Shown one piece after another: positions 27,134 to 34,951 of a stretch of 64,000 nt of DNA. The stretch comes from Roseiarcus sp963835955 (GTDB lineage Bacteria; Pseudomonadota; Alphaproteobacteria; Rhizobiales; Beijerinckiaceae). The notes beneath the pieces are model-generated. The model was given only the letters and a program-made list of their open reading frames with translations. It was not told where the DNA came from and did no database searches. The position numbers and the translations under genes are program-made. The stretch is taken from assembly GCA_963835955.1 (NCBI GenBank), contig CAWIHZ010000021.1, positions 1-64,000 of the forward strand. Direction: 5' to 3'. Positions within the stretch are counted from its first letter, which is position 1, and each line of letters begins with the position of its first letter.

Positions 27134-27994
27134 CTACCGCGCGCCGCCCGCCTTCACAAATTCGGCGAACGCGTTTTTGAATTCCGGATGCCAGCGCGAC
27201 AGGGGCGGCCGGTTTTGGACAATGTCATTGGCGGCCCAAAGAATCCGCAGTTCGTCGAGTTCACGCGGCACGTCATTGTCTGGGCAAAGGACGTAGAAGT
27301 CGCCTGCCGACATCGACGCCGCCAGAAAATCCACGACCTGCGCCGCCGTCCAAGCGCCGGCCGGCTTCTCGGTCCTCGAGCCCTGCGTCATTCCGGTGAA
27401 GGTGAAGCCGGGGATCAGGAGATGCGCGCTGACCCGGCAGCCGTCGATATTGCGAAGCTCGTGGGCGAGCGCCTCCGTCACCACCTTCACGCCGGCCTTG
27501 GAGACATTGTAGGCGGTGTCGCCCGGCGGACAGGTGATGCCCTGCTTCGAGCCGGTATTGACGATCGCCCCCGGCGCGCCCTCGCGGATCATCGCGGGCG
27601 CGAAAGTCTGCACCCCGTTGACGACCCCCAAAAGGTTGACGTCGAGGATCCTGCGCCATCGCTCGGGATCGCCGAACAATCCGCCGCCGCCGCCGACGCC
27701 GGCGTTGTTCATCAGCAGGGCGACTTCGCCAAACGCGTCGTAAGCCGCCGTCTTGAGGCGCTGCACGTCTTCGAGGCTGGCGACGTCGACGACCAGCGAG
27801 CGAACGTCGCTCGGTCTCGCGGCCGATGCCGCCACGCGCGCCGCCGCGTCCGCCAGCGCTCCGGCGTTCGCATCCGCCATGTAGACCTTCATGCCGAGCG
27901 CGGCGAATTTACCCGCCGCGGCGAGGCCGATGCCGCTTGCCGCTCCGGTGACGACTGCGACCCGATCGGGCGCCAGCGCGGGATGGGTGGTCAT
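27134..27994 (-). CDS. Short-chain dehydrogenase/reductase
   Basis: Classical SDR of 286 residues: TGAASGIG cofactor loop near residue 16, NNAGVGGGGGLF, a Ser in IVNTGSKQG and the catalytic YNVSK. Asp at the end of the second strand (YMADAN) suggests NAD rather than NADP. The C-terminus is longer than minimal SDRs. The substrate is unknown and neighbours do not help, since the CoA-ester lyase faces it and the sdh operon is separated by 479 bases. Confidence 0.88.
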   Translation of the reverse strand: MTTHPALAPDRVAVVTGAASGIGLAAAGKFAALGMKVYMADANAGALADAAARVAASAARPSDVRSLVVDVASLEDVQRLKTAAYDAFGEVALLMNNAGVGGGGGLFGDPERWRRILDVNLLGVVNGVQTFAPAMIREGAPGAIVNTGSKQGITCPPGDTAYNVSKAGVKVVTEALAHELRNIDGCRVSAHLLIPGFTFTGMTQGSRTEKPAGAWTAAQVVDFLAASMSAGDFYVLCPDNDVPRELDELRILWAANDIVQNRPPLSRWHPEFKNAFAEFVKAGGAR

Positions 27995-28473
27995 TGATTC
28001 GCCTCCGGGGGAAAGTCGTGGGAAAGCATTTCATGGCAGGTGGCGTCTATGAGGCCGGCGGCGCCCCGCGCTCTTCGACGCGCCGCCGGCGGCCAGACGC
28101 CCGCAGGCCGCCCGTCGCACGGGAAATCCTTCCCGGCGAACGGGAAGCAATCGAAAGCAAAAGGGAAGGAAAAGAAAATTGGAGGGGAAGCAAAGGAAAA
28201 TTAGAGGGAAGGAAAAGAAAGGATTTTCTTTCCGCGAATCGGGGCTTTTCAAGGAGTTGCGCCAATTCGAAAGGAAAAAAACTCCTCCGCCGCCGACCAA
28301 CCCGATGGCGCTCTCGCGGCCTCTTCTCGAGGGGCCGCGCCAAGCGATTTCCCCGCCGCGGCGGCGGGCTGTCGAAGAGTAAAACATGGATTGGTCCGCC
28401 TGGCAAGAAAATGTCGGTTTTTCAGAAGCGAGGGCGAGACGGCGAGCCCCGCGTCGCCGACCCGGGGTCCTCT
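27995..28473. other. Non-coding, purine-rich gap downstream of sdhB
   Basis: The 479-base gap contains a purine-rich tract with a repeated 16-mer, a degenerate short repeat also found near 56.57 kb, and GC-rich hairpins, for example CGCGGCC at 28315 against GGCCGCG at 28333. Open frames across it are lysine-rich low-complexity readings of the purine tract and look spurious. Confidence 0.55.
28141..28258. repeat. Purine-rich tract with repeated 16-mer, plus dispersed repeat copy A
   Basis: Positions 28141-28222 are almost all purine on the plus strand and contain the exact 16-mer AGGGAAGGAAAAGAAA at 28162-28177 and 28205-28220. It runs straight into 28222-28258, which resembles 56567-56602: both read GATT...CTTCC.CG then AATCG.G.CTTTTCAAGG. 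In both places a repetitive purine-biased tract precedes the shared segment. Confidence 0.6.
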
Positions 28474-29175
28474 CTACATCTGCCGCTCGATCATCATCGC
28501 CTTGATGTGGGAAATCGCCCTGGCGGGGTTGAGGCCCTTGGGGCAGGTCTGGGCGCAGTTCATGATCGTGTGGCAGCGATAGAGGCGGAACGGGTCCTCG
28601 AGGTCGTCGAGCCGCTCGCCCCGCGCCTCGTCGCGCGAATCGATGAGCCAGCGATAGGCCTGCAACAGCACCGCCGGGCCGAGGTAGCGGTCGCCGCTCC
28701 ACCAATAGCTCGGGCAGGAGGCCGAGCAGGAGGCGCAGAGAATGCATTCATAGAGACCGTCGAGCTTCGCGCGGTCCTCCGGCGATTGCAGCCATTCCTT
28801 TTCCGGCGGCGGGCTCGAAGTCTTCAGCCACGGTTCGATCGAGGCGTGCTGGGCGTAGAAATGGGTGAGGTCGGGAACGAGGTCCTTGACCACTTCCAGA
28901 TGCGGCAGCGGATAGATCGTGACCGGCGCCGCCACTTCGTCGATGCCGCGGGTGCAGGCGAGCGTGTTGAGCCCGTCGATGTTCATCGCGCAGGAGCCGC
29001 ACACGCCCTCGCGGCAGGAGCGGCGGAAGGTCAGGGTCGAATCGATCCTGGACTTGATCCAGATCAGCGCGTCGAGAACCATCGGCCCGCAGTCGTCGCG
29101 ATCGACGGAATAGACGTCGATTCGCGGATTGGCGTCGTCGTCCGGGTTCCAGCGATAGATGCGAAACTCGGTCAC
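28474..29175 (-). CDS. sdhB: Succinate dehydrogenase iron-sulfur subunit
   Basis: Complex II electron-transfer subunit with three Fe-S clusters. The intact frame gives 233 residues from GTG 29175 (TEFRIYRWNPDDD). It has the 2Fe-2S cysteines SCREGVCGSC...LACT, and the 4Fe-4S/3Fe-4S motifs CILCASCSASCPS and CHTIMNCAQTCPKG. The canonical N-terminus lies upstream: ATG 29252 encodes MVHFTLPK, then the frame is lost at an A-run near 29230. One more A would give the expected NSRPKPGKTWPKPADAKRV joined to this frame. It is therefore either a sequence error or an N-terminal frameshift with translation from an internal start. Confidence 0.93.
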   Translation of the reverse strand: MTEFRIYRWNPDDDANPRIDVYSVDRDDCGPMVLDALIWIKSRIDSTLTFRRSCREGVCGSCAMNIDGLNTLACTRGIDEVAAPVTIYPLPHLEVVKDLVPDLTHFYAQHASIEPWLKTSSPPPEKEWLQSPEDRAKLDGLYECILCASCSASCPSYWWSGDRYLGPAVLLQAYRWLIDSRDEARGERLDDLEDPFRLYRCHTIMNCAQTCPKGLNPARAISHIKAMMIERQM

Positions 29176-29263
29176 CCTCTTGGCGTCGGCGGGCTTTGGC
29201 CAGGTCTTGCCGGGCTTGGGGCGGGAGTTTTGGGGAGGGTGAAATGGACCATGACGACGTCAC

Positions 29264-29617
29264 TCAGACCGCAGGAGGAAAGGGAAACATTTTCAGTTTA
29301 TTATGATCGACACCAAGAGCAGTAAGCATTGTATAATAATGACCTTGGCGTACCGTCAACCCGTTCGAGTGACCAGGCGGTATCTCGGCGTAATCACCAA
29401 TTTTTATAAGCTGCCTCCTTATATGATTGCCCGCTCGGACTGGCATCAATTCAGGCGTTCCTGTTACCGTCGCAACAAAATATGGTTCTCCGTGTCGCAG
29501 ATCATTGGGACCATTACAAATGCATACGACATAGTTTATTCCCCTAATGGCGAGCATATACTGGTTATTTCCAATCGCCCAGTAGCCGCACCCGCCTTCC
29601 TCCTTCATAACATCCAT
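29264..29617 (-). CDS. Unrecognised small protein inserted between sdhA and sdhB
   Basis: I do not recognise this 117-residue reading frame (GYWAIGNNQYML, RGINYVVCICNGPNDLRHGEPYFVATVTGTPEL, IPPGHSNGLTVRQGHYYTML). It is visibly AT-richer than its surroundings. The frame is open further upstream to ATG 29680, which has an excellent GGAGG ribosome-binding site, but a TGA at 29654-29656 interrupts it after eight codons (MSKAPTMR). No strong ribosome-binding site precedes ATG 29617. It separates sdhA from sdhB, which are normally adjacent, so it looks like a recent acquisition. It may be a decaying gene rather than an expressed one. Confidence 0.5.
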   Translation of the reverse strand: MDVMKEEGGCGYWAIGNNQYMLAIRGINYVVCICNGPNDLRHGEPYFVATVTGTPELMPVRAGNHIRRQLIKIGDYAEIPPGHSNGLTVRQGHYYTMLTALGVDHNKLKMFPFPPAV

Positions 29618-29726
29618 AGATTTGCGATTTGAGACAACGATCGCGTCATCCTTTCATCGCATCGTGGGAGCTTTGCTCATAGTTTCCTCCAACCCATGAC
29701 TGGGTCCGCCTTTCGGCAAGTTTGCC

Positions 29727-31562
29727 TCAATACACCCGCGCCTTCGGCACGATATAGGCGATGTCGTTGCTCATCGTGTAGTCGTGCACCGGCCGATAGT
29801 CGATGGTCACCGTCTGCTTCATCGGATCGATCCAGGCGAGGGTGTGCTTCATCCAGTTGGCGTCGTCGCGCTTGGGATAGTCCTCGCGCGCGTGGGCGCC
29901 GCGGCTTTCGAGGCGGTTGAGCGCGCCTTCCATCGTCACCACCGCCTGCACGATCAGGTTGTCGTATTCGAGCGTCTCGATCAGATCCGAGTTCCAGATC
30001 AGCGAGCGGTCGGTCACGTGGGCGTCCGCGCCCGCGCGCCAGGCGGCGTGGATCTTTGCCTTGCCTTGGTCGAGCGTGGCGCCGGTGCGAAACACCGCGC
30101 AATCGGCCTGCATCACCCGCTGCATGTTGAGGCGCAGCGTCGCGGTCGGCGTCGCCCCGTTTGCGTTGCGGAACCGGTCGAGGCGGGAGAGCGCGAACTC
30201 GGCGCTGTCCTTCGGCAATTCCGGCTGACTGTCGCCCGCTTTGAGGGTCTCGGCGGCGCGCAGGCCCGCGGCGCGGCCGAACACGACCAGGTCGATCAGC
30301 GAGTTGGAGCCCAGGCGATTGGCGCCGTGGACCGAGACGCAGGCGGCCTCGCCGAGCGCCATCAGGCCGGGTACGACGGAATCCGGGTCGCCGTCGAGCC
30401 TGGTCACGACCTCGCCGTGATAGTTGGTCGGTATGCCGCCCATATTGTAGTGCGCCGTCGGCAGGACCGGGATCGGCTCCTTGGTCACGTCGACGCCGGC
30501 GAAGATGCGCGAGCTCTCGGAGATGCCCGGCAGGCGCTCGTGAATCACCTTCGGATCGAGATGGTCCATGTGCAGGAAGATGTGGTCCTTGAGCTTGCCG
30601 ACGCCACGGCCTTCGCGGATCTCGATGGTCATCGAACGGCTGACGACGTCGCGCGAGGCGAGGTCCTTGGCGTGCGGCGCGTAGCGCTCCATGAAGCGCT
30701 CGCCCTCCGAATTGACCAGATAGCCGCCCTCGCCGCGCACGCCCTCGGTGATCAGGCAGCCCGCGCCGTAGATGCCGGTCGGGTGGAACTGCACGAACTC
30801 CATGTCCTGCAGCGGCAGTCCGGCGCGCAGCGCCATCGCGTTGCCGTCGCCGGTGCAGGTGTGGGCCGACGTGCAGGAGAAATAGGTCCGGCCATAGCCC
30901 CCGGTCGCCAGAATCGTCGTCTGGGCGCGGAAACGGTGGATCGCGCCGTCGTCCATCTTGAGGCAGACGACGCCTCGCACCGCGCCCTCCGCGTCGCGAA
31001 TGAGGTCGATGGCGAAATACTCGATGAAGAACTGGCACTGGGCTTTCAGCGCCTGCCCGTAAAGCGTGTGCAGGATGGCGTGGCCGGTGCGGTCGGCCGC
31101 GGCGCAGGTGCGCTGCGCGACGCCCTTGCCGTATTCCGTCGTCATGCCGCCGAACGGGCGCTGATAGATCTTGCCGGCTTCGGTGCGCGAGAACGGCACG
31201 CCCCAATGGTCCAGCTCGTAGACCGCCGCGGGAGCGTTGCGGCAAAGATATTCGATCGCGTCCTGGTCGCCGAGCCAGTCCGAGCCCTTGACCGTGTCGT
31301 ACATGTGCCAGCGCCAATCGTCGGGGCCCATGTTGCCGAGCGAGGCCGAGATGCCGCCCTGCGCGGCAACGGTATGCGAGCGGGTCGGGAACACTTTGGT
31401 GATGCAGGCGGTCCTGAGGCCGGCGTGCGCGCAGCCGACGCTGGCGCGCAGGCCCGCTCCGCCCGCGCCGATGACGACCACATCGAACGTATGATCGGTG
31501 ATCGGATAGGCGTTGCCGGCGAGCGCTGGAGCGCCGTGCGCGGAAGAGCCGTTCTTCGCCAT
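29727..31562 (-). CDS. sdhA: Succinate dehydrogenase flavoprotein subunit
   Basis: FAD-containing catalytic subunit of complex II, which oxidises succinate to fumarate in the TCA cycle. The 611-residue protein has the dinucleotide loop VVVIGAGGAGLRA, the SHTVAAQGG segment with the His that carries covalent FAD, HPTGIYGAGCLITEG, the active-site region AHYNMGGIPTN, and GEAACVSVHGANRLGSNSL. It is in the order sdhC-sdhD-sdhA on the minus strand. A 475-base interval with a foreign-looking ORF separates it from sdhB. Confidence 0.97.
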   Translation of the reverse strand: MAKNGSSAHGAPALAGNAYPITDHTFDVVVIGAGGAGLRASVGCAHAGLRTACITKVFPTRSHTVAAQGGISASLGNMGPDDWRWHMYDTVKGSDWLGDQDAIEYLCRNAPAAVYELDHWGVPFSRTEAGKIYQRPFGGMTTEYGKGVAQRTCAAADRTGHAILHTLYGQALKAQCQFFIEYFAIDLIRDAEGAVRGVVCLKMDDGAIHRFRAQTTILATGGYGRTYFSCTSAHTCTGDGNAMALRAGLPLQDMEFVQFHPTGIYGAGCLITEGVRGEGGYLVNSEGERFMERYAPHAKDLASRDVVSRSMTIEIREGRGVGKLKDHIFLHMDHLDPKVIHERLPGISESSRIFAGVDVTKEPIPVLPTAHYNMGGIPTNYHGEVVTRLDGDPDSVVPGLMALGEAACVSVHGANRLGSNSLIDLVVFGRAAGLRAAETLKAGDSQPELPKDSAEFALSRLDRFRNANGATPTATLRLNMQRVMQADCAVFRTGATLDQGKAKIHAAWRAGADAHVTDRSLIWNSDLIETLEYDNLIVQAVVTMEGALNRLESRGAHAREDYPKRDDANWMKHTLAWIDPMKQTVTIDYRPVHDYTMSNDIAYIVPKARVY

Positions 31563-31588
31563 GCGATTTCTTATCCTTTAGGGGTCGC

Positions 31589-31978
31589 TCAAGTGAAGCC
31601 TACGCGCAGCGTCGCGTAAAGGCAGGCGAAGGCCAGCAACCCGGCGAAGCAGGCGTTGGCCACCAGAGCCCAGGCGCGAGCGCGTCCATCGACATAGTCG
31701 ACGATGATCGAGCGCATGCCGAGCTCCATATGGACGATGCCGGTCAGAATGAAGGCGAGCAGCAGGGTCGCGGGGATCGGGCGTCCGATCTCGGCGCGCA
31801 CCCCATTGTAGTCCTTGCGCAGCAGGTCGAGCAGCAGCCAGACAAAGCCGAGGCTCAGGAACACCAGAGCGACCGCGGTCACGTGAACGAGCCAGGCTTC
31901 CGTCGTCCCGGAGCGGGCCGAGCCCAGAAAGCGAGCCCGCCCGAGCGGCGTGCGCAGACCGTCAGCTTCATCGGACAT
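31589..31978 (-). CDS. sdhD: Succinate dehydrogenase membrane anchor subunit D
   Basis: A 129-residue protein with three membrane helices (VTAVALVFLSLGFVWLLLDLL, PATLLLAFILTGIVHMELGM, ALVANACFAGLLAFACLYATL) that helps hold heme b and ubiquinone. The His in GIVHMELGM is the expected heme ligand, followed by RSIIVDYV. It lies 12 bases after sdhC and 26 bases before sdhA. Confidence 0.92.
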   Translation of the reverse strand: MSDEADGLRTPLGRARFLGSARSGTTEAWLVHVTAVALVFLSLGFVWLLLDLLRKDYNGVRAEIGRPIPATLLLAFILTGIVHMELGMRSIIVDYVDGRARAWALVANACFAGLLAFACLYATLRVGFT

Positions 31979-31990
31979 TGCAAAGCTCCC

Positions 31991-32401
31991 TCACCGAACC
32001 GCGTAGCCGATCGCCCACACGACGATCGTCAGCGCGAAGCCTCCGATTAGCGTCGCCCAGGCCAATTGGTCGCGCACCGGCGCGTCCATCCCGTAACCGG
32101 CGTCCCAGATGAAATGCCGGATGCCGCCAAGGAGATGATGAAAAAGCGCCCAGGTGAAGCCAAACAGCGCCAATCGGCCGATGAACGAACTGATGAAGGA
32201 CGAAAACACGCCGAACGTCGTCGCGTCGATCGAAGCCGCGATCAGGAACCAGGCCAGCAGCAGCACGCCCACGGAAAGCGCGACGCCGCTGATGCGATGG
32301 GCGCCCGACATCGCCATCGTCATCGATATCTTGTAAATGCCGAGATGCGGCGACAAAGGCCGAGGGCGGCGTCGGGCGGCGGTGGTCTCGGTGGAGGCCA
32401 T
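31991..32401 (-). CDS. sdhC: Succinate dehydrogenase cytochrome b556 subunit
   Basis: First gene of the sdh operon. The 136-residue protein carries the signature RPLSPHLGIYKISMTMAMSGAHRISG and the heme-ligand segment FHHLLGGIRHFIWD, with three membrane helices. The start ATG at 32401 gives MASTETTAARRRPRPLSP; the longer open frame upstream is not homologous. Confidence 0.93.
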   Translation of the reverse strand: MASTETTAARRRPRPLSPHLGIYKISMTMAMSGAHRISGVALSVGVLLLAWFLIAASIDATTFGVFSSFISSFIGRLALFGFTWALFHHLLGGIRHFIWDAGYGMDAPVRDQLAWATLIGGFALTIVVWAIGYAVR

Positions 32402-32499
32402 GAATTGTTTTCCGTTGCAGTTCCGACAGAGTCTTAGACCCGCCGACCAGCGCCCGCAATCTCGGATCGCTTCGCCAAAAGCCGCACGGCCGCTGCGCC

Positions 32500-33429
32500 T
32501 CAAGCCTTCAACGCGGCTTCGACCTCGGGGCGCGTCGGCGGATCCGATCCCTTGCGGGTGCAGGTGATCGCGGAGGCCGCCGCGGCGAAGCCCAGCCATC
32601 GTTCCAGCGCGCTGCGATTCGGGGCGGGCGGATCGGCGCCGAGAGCGGAATCTCGATCCATCGCCGAGAGCAGGGCGGACATGAAACTATCGCCGGCGCC
32701 GACAGTGTCGACGATGTCGACGCGCGGAGCCGGGACCTCGATGCGCGCCGTCCCTAACATGGCGAGCGCTCCCCGTTCGCCGCGGGTGGCGACGCAAAAG
32801 CGCGGACCGAGTTTCGTCCATGCGGTAAGGCTCTCCTCGAGCGCGCGACCGGGATAAAGCCATTCGAGGTCCTCTTCGCTCGCCTTGACCAAATGGGCGA
32901 GGCGAGCCTGCCGCTCGACCAGCTTCGCCACCGACTCGCGGTCCGGGGTCACGAACGGGCGAATATTGGGATCAAAGCTCACGGTCGCGCGCGCGTGGGC
33001 GGCCCGCATCGCCTCGACGACGGCCTCCCCATGCCGCTCGACGGCGGAGAAAGAGCCGACATGCAGATGCGTTCCCCCACTCGGCCATTCTTTTGGGAAC
33101 GGCCAAGGGCCGTCATAGGCCGTTCCATCGAGGTAAAACGAATAACGCGAGCCGGTCTTGGCGGTGCCGCGCATGACGAAGGCGAGAACTGTCGGGCGCG
33201 GGTCGCGCGCGACGAATCTGAGGTCGACCCCGTTTTGCGCCAATGCGGCGGCGAGCGCTTCGCCATTGCCGTCGGCCGAAATTCGCGAGACGAAGGCGGT
33301 CTGCGAGCCGAGCCGCCCCAGCCCGATCGCAACGTTGTAGGGCGAGCCGCCCAGCACCGCGTCATAGGCGTTCGTCTTGTCCGGATCGGGAATAAGGTCG
33401 ATCAGCGCCTCGCCTGAGATCAGGATCAT
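32500..33429 (-). CDS. PfkB-family carbohydrate kinase (fructokinase-like)
   Basis: Ribokinase-fold sugar kinase of 309 residues. It starts MILISGEALIDLIP, has GGSPYNVAIGLGRLG and the C-terminal PfkB signature DTVGAGDSFMSALL with the catalytic Asp. The closest pattern is bacterial fructokinase, although 2-keto-3-deoxygluconate kinases share the fold. It ends the minus-strand arm of the sugar-acid cluster, 37 bases after the aldehyde dehydrogenase, so a kinase acting on a sugar or keto-sugar acid of that pathway is possible. Confidence 0.85.
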   Translation of the reverse strand: MILISGEALIDLIPDPDKTNAYDAVLGGSPYNVAIGLGRLGSQTAFVSRISADGNGEALAAALAQNGVDLRFVARDPRPTVLAFVMRGTAKTGSRYSFYLDGTAYDGPWPFPKEWPSGGTHLHVGSFSAVERHGEAVVEAMRAAHARATVSFDPNIRPFVTPDRESVAKLVERQARLAHLVKASEEDLEWLYPGRALEESLTAWTKLGPRFCVATRGERGALAMLGTARIEVPAPRVDIVDTVGAGDSFMSALLSAMDRDSALGADPPAPNRSALERWLGFAAAASAITCTRKGSDPPTRPEVEAALKA

Positions 33430-33466
33430 GTTTGTCGCCGCCCTCTCACCCGCACGCTCTAAGTCT

Positions 33467-34906
33467 TCATGCGAGCGTGTAAGCTGTCTTCACAGTCGTA
33501 TAGAATTCCGCGGCGTAGCGGCCCTGCTCGCGCGGGCCAAGACTCGAGCCTTTGCGGCCGCCAAACGGCACATGATAGTCGACGCCGGCCGTCGGCAGGT
33601 TGACCATCGCCATTCCCGCCTCGACGTTGCGTTTGAAGTGCGCGGCCCGTTTGAGGCTGGTTGTGCAAATGCCGGCGCACAGACCGAATTCGGTGTCGTT
33701 GGCGATCGCCAGCGCATGGTCGTAGTCGCGCGCCGGGATCATGGCCGAGACGGGGCCGAAGATTTCCTCGCGCGCTATGCGCATCGAATTGTCGGCGTCC
33801 AGGAACAGGGCCGGCGCCATGTAGTAGCCGGGGGTTGCGCGATTGAGTCGCTCGCCGCCCAGCGCCAGTTTCGCGCCCTCGTTTCGGCCGATCTCGACAT
33901 AGGAAAGATCCTGGTCGAGCTGCGTCGCGTCGACCACCGGCCCGATGTGCGTACCCGTCTTGAGCGCGTCGTCGACGACCAGCGCGCGCATGCGCTCGAT
34001 CAGCGCGTCGGCGAAGCGCTTGTAGACCGCCTCTTCGACGATGAGGCGCGAGGAGGCCGTGCAGCGCTGTCCGGTCGAGAAATAGGCGCCGTTGACCGCG
34101 CACTCGACGGCGTTGGGGAGTTCGGCGTCGGCGAGAACGACGAGCGGATTCTTGCCCCCCATTTCGACCTGGAACTTTCGCATCGCGCCGGCGCAGGCGG
34201 CGGCGACGCGCCGGCCGGTCGTGACAGACCCGGTGAAGGTGATCGCGTCGATTCGACTGTGATCGAGCATCGCCTGGCCGACCACCGAGCCGCGCCCCAT
34301 GACGAGATTGAACACGCCCTTGGGAACGCCGGCGCGCACGACGATCTCGGCGAGCGCGTGGGCGGAGCCCGGCACCAGGTCGGCGGGTTTGAAAACGACC
34401 GCATTGCCGTAAGCCAGGGCGGGCGCGATCTTCCAGGCTGGAATCGCGATCGGAAAGTTCCAGGGCGCGATGATTCCCACGACCCCGACCGGCTCGCGCG
34501 TCGCCTCGATGTCGACGTTGGGCCGGACGGAGGCGATTTTCTCGCCGGGAATTCTCAACGCCTCGCCGGCGAAGAAATCGAAGATCTGACCGGCCCGGGC
34601 GACCTCGCCGATCAACTCGGGCAAGGTTTTGCCTTCCTCACGCGCAAGAAGACGCCCCAGCTCCTCGCGCCGTGCGAGGATCTCGATGGAGGCGCGCAGC
34701 AGAATATCGTGGCGCTCCTGCGGCGTGGTCCGCGCCCAGGCCGGAAGGGCGGCCTGCGCCGCCTGAACCGCGGCGTCGGTCTGTGCGGCGTCGGCCTGGG
34801 CGAATTCGCCGACGACGTCGTCTGTGTTCGACGGGTTAATGTCGCGCGAGACGCCGACGCCCTCCACCCACTCGCCCGCGATATGGTTCCTGTGCGCCAT
34901 GCTCAT
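33467..34906 (-). CDS. Aldehyde dehydrogenase, probably 2-oxoglutarate semialdehyde dehydrogenase
   Basis: NAD(P)-dependent aldehyde dehydrogenase of 479 residues. It contains PWNFPIAIPAWKIAPALAYGNAVVFKPADLVP, the catalytic Glu in EMGGKNPLVVL and the catalytic Cys in STGQRCTASSRL. The general pattern and length fit 2-oxoglutarate semialdehyde dehydrogenases, which end pentonate and hexarate oxidation. The neighbourhood supports this: an FAH-type dehydratase lies directly upstream on the same strand and a UxaA-family dehydratase lies across the divergent promoter. Substrate assignment is inference. Confidence 0.88.
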   Translation of the reverse strand: MSMAHRNHIAGEWVEGVGVSRDINPSNTDDVVGEFAQADAAQTDAAVQAAQAALPAWARTTPQERHDILLRASIEILARREELGRLLAREEGKTLPELIGEVARAGQIFDFFAGEALRIPGEKIASVRPNVDIEATREPVGVVGIIAPWNFPIAIPAWKIAPALAYGNAVVFKPADLVPGSAHALAEIVVRAGVPKGVFNLVMGRGSVVGQAMLDHSRIDAITFTGSVTTGRRVAAACAGAMRKFQVEMGGKNPLVVLADAELPNAVECAVNGAYFSTGQRCTASSRLIVEEAVYKRFADALIERMRALVVDDALKTGTHIGPVVDATQLDQDLSYVEIGRNEGAKLALGGERLNRATPGYYMAPALFLDADNSMRIAREEIFGPVSAMIPARDYDHALAIANDTEFGLCAGICTTSLKRAAHFKRNVEAGMAMVNLPTAGVDYHVPFGGRKGSSLGPREQGRYAAEFYTTVKTAYTLA

Positions 34907-34951
34907 TCGCTCGACCCGGTCTCCAGACCCGACATTGTCCGCCGGGCGGCG

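Noticed and set aside
28047..28406. Lysine/phenylalanine-rich frames on both strands downstream of sdhB
   Set aside because: They are translations of the purine tract and its complement; low complexity and no start signals.
29303..29632. 109-codon plus-strand frame in the sdhA-sdhB gap
   Set aside because: It is antisense to the operon and lacks a ribosome-binding site; the minus-strand frame with the upstream GGAGG is the better candidate, although neither is proven.
29784..31619. 611-codon open frame opposite sdhA
   Set aside because: It mirrors sdhA exactly; high GC leaves the complementary strand open. The translation has no recognisable domain and an arginine/histidine-rich composition.
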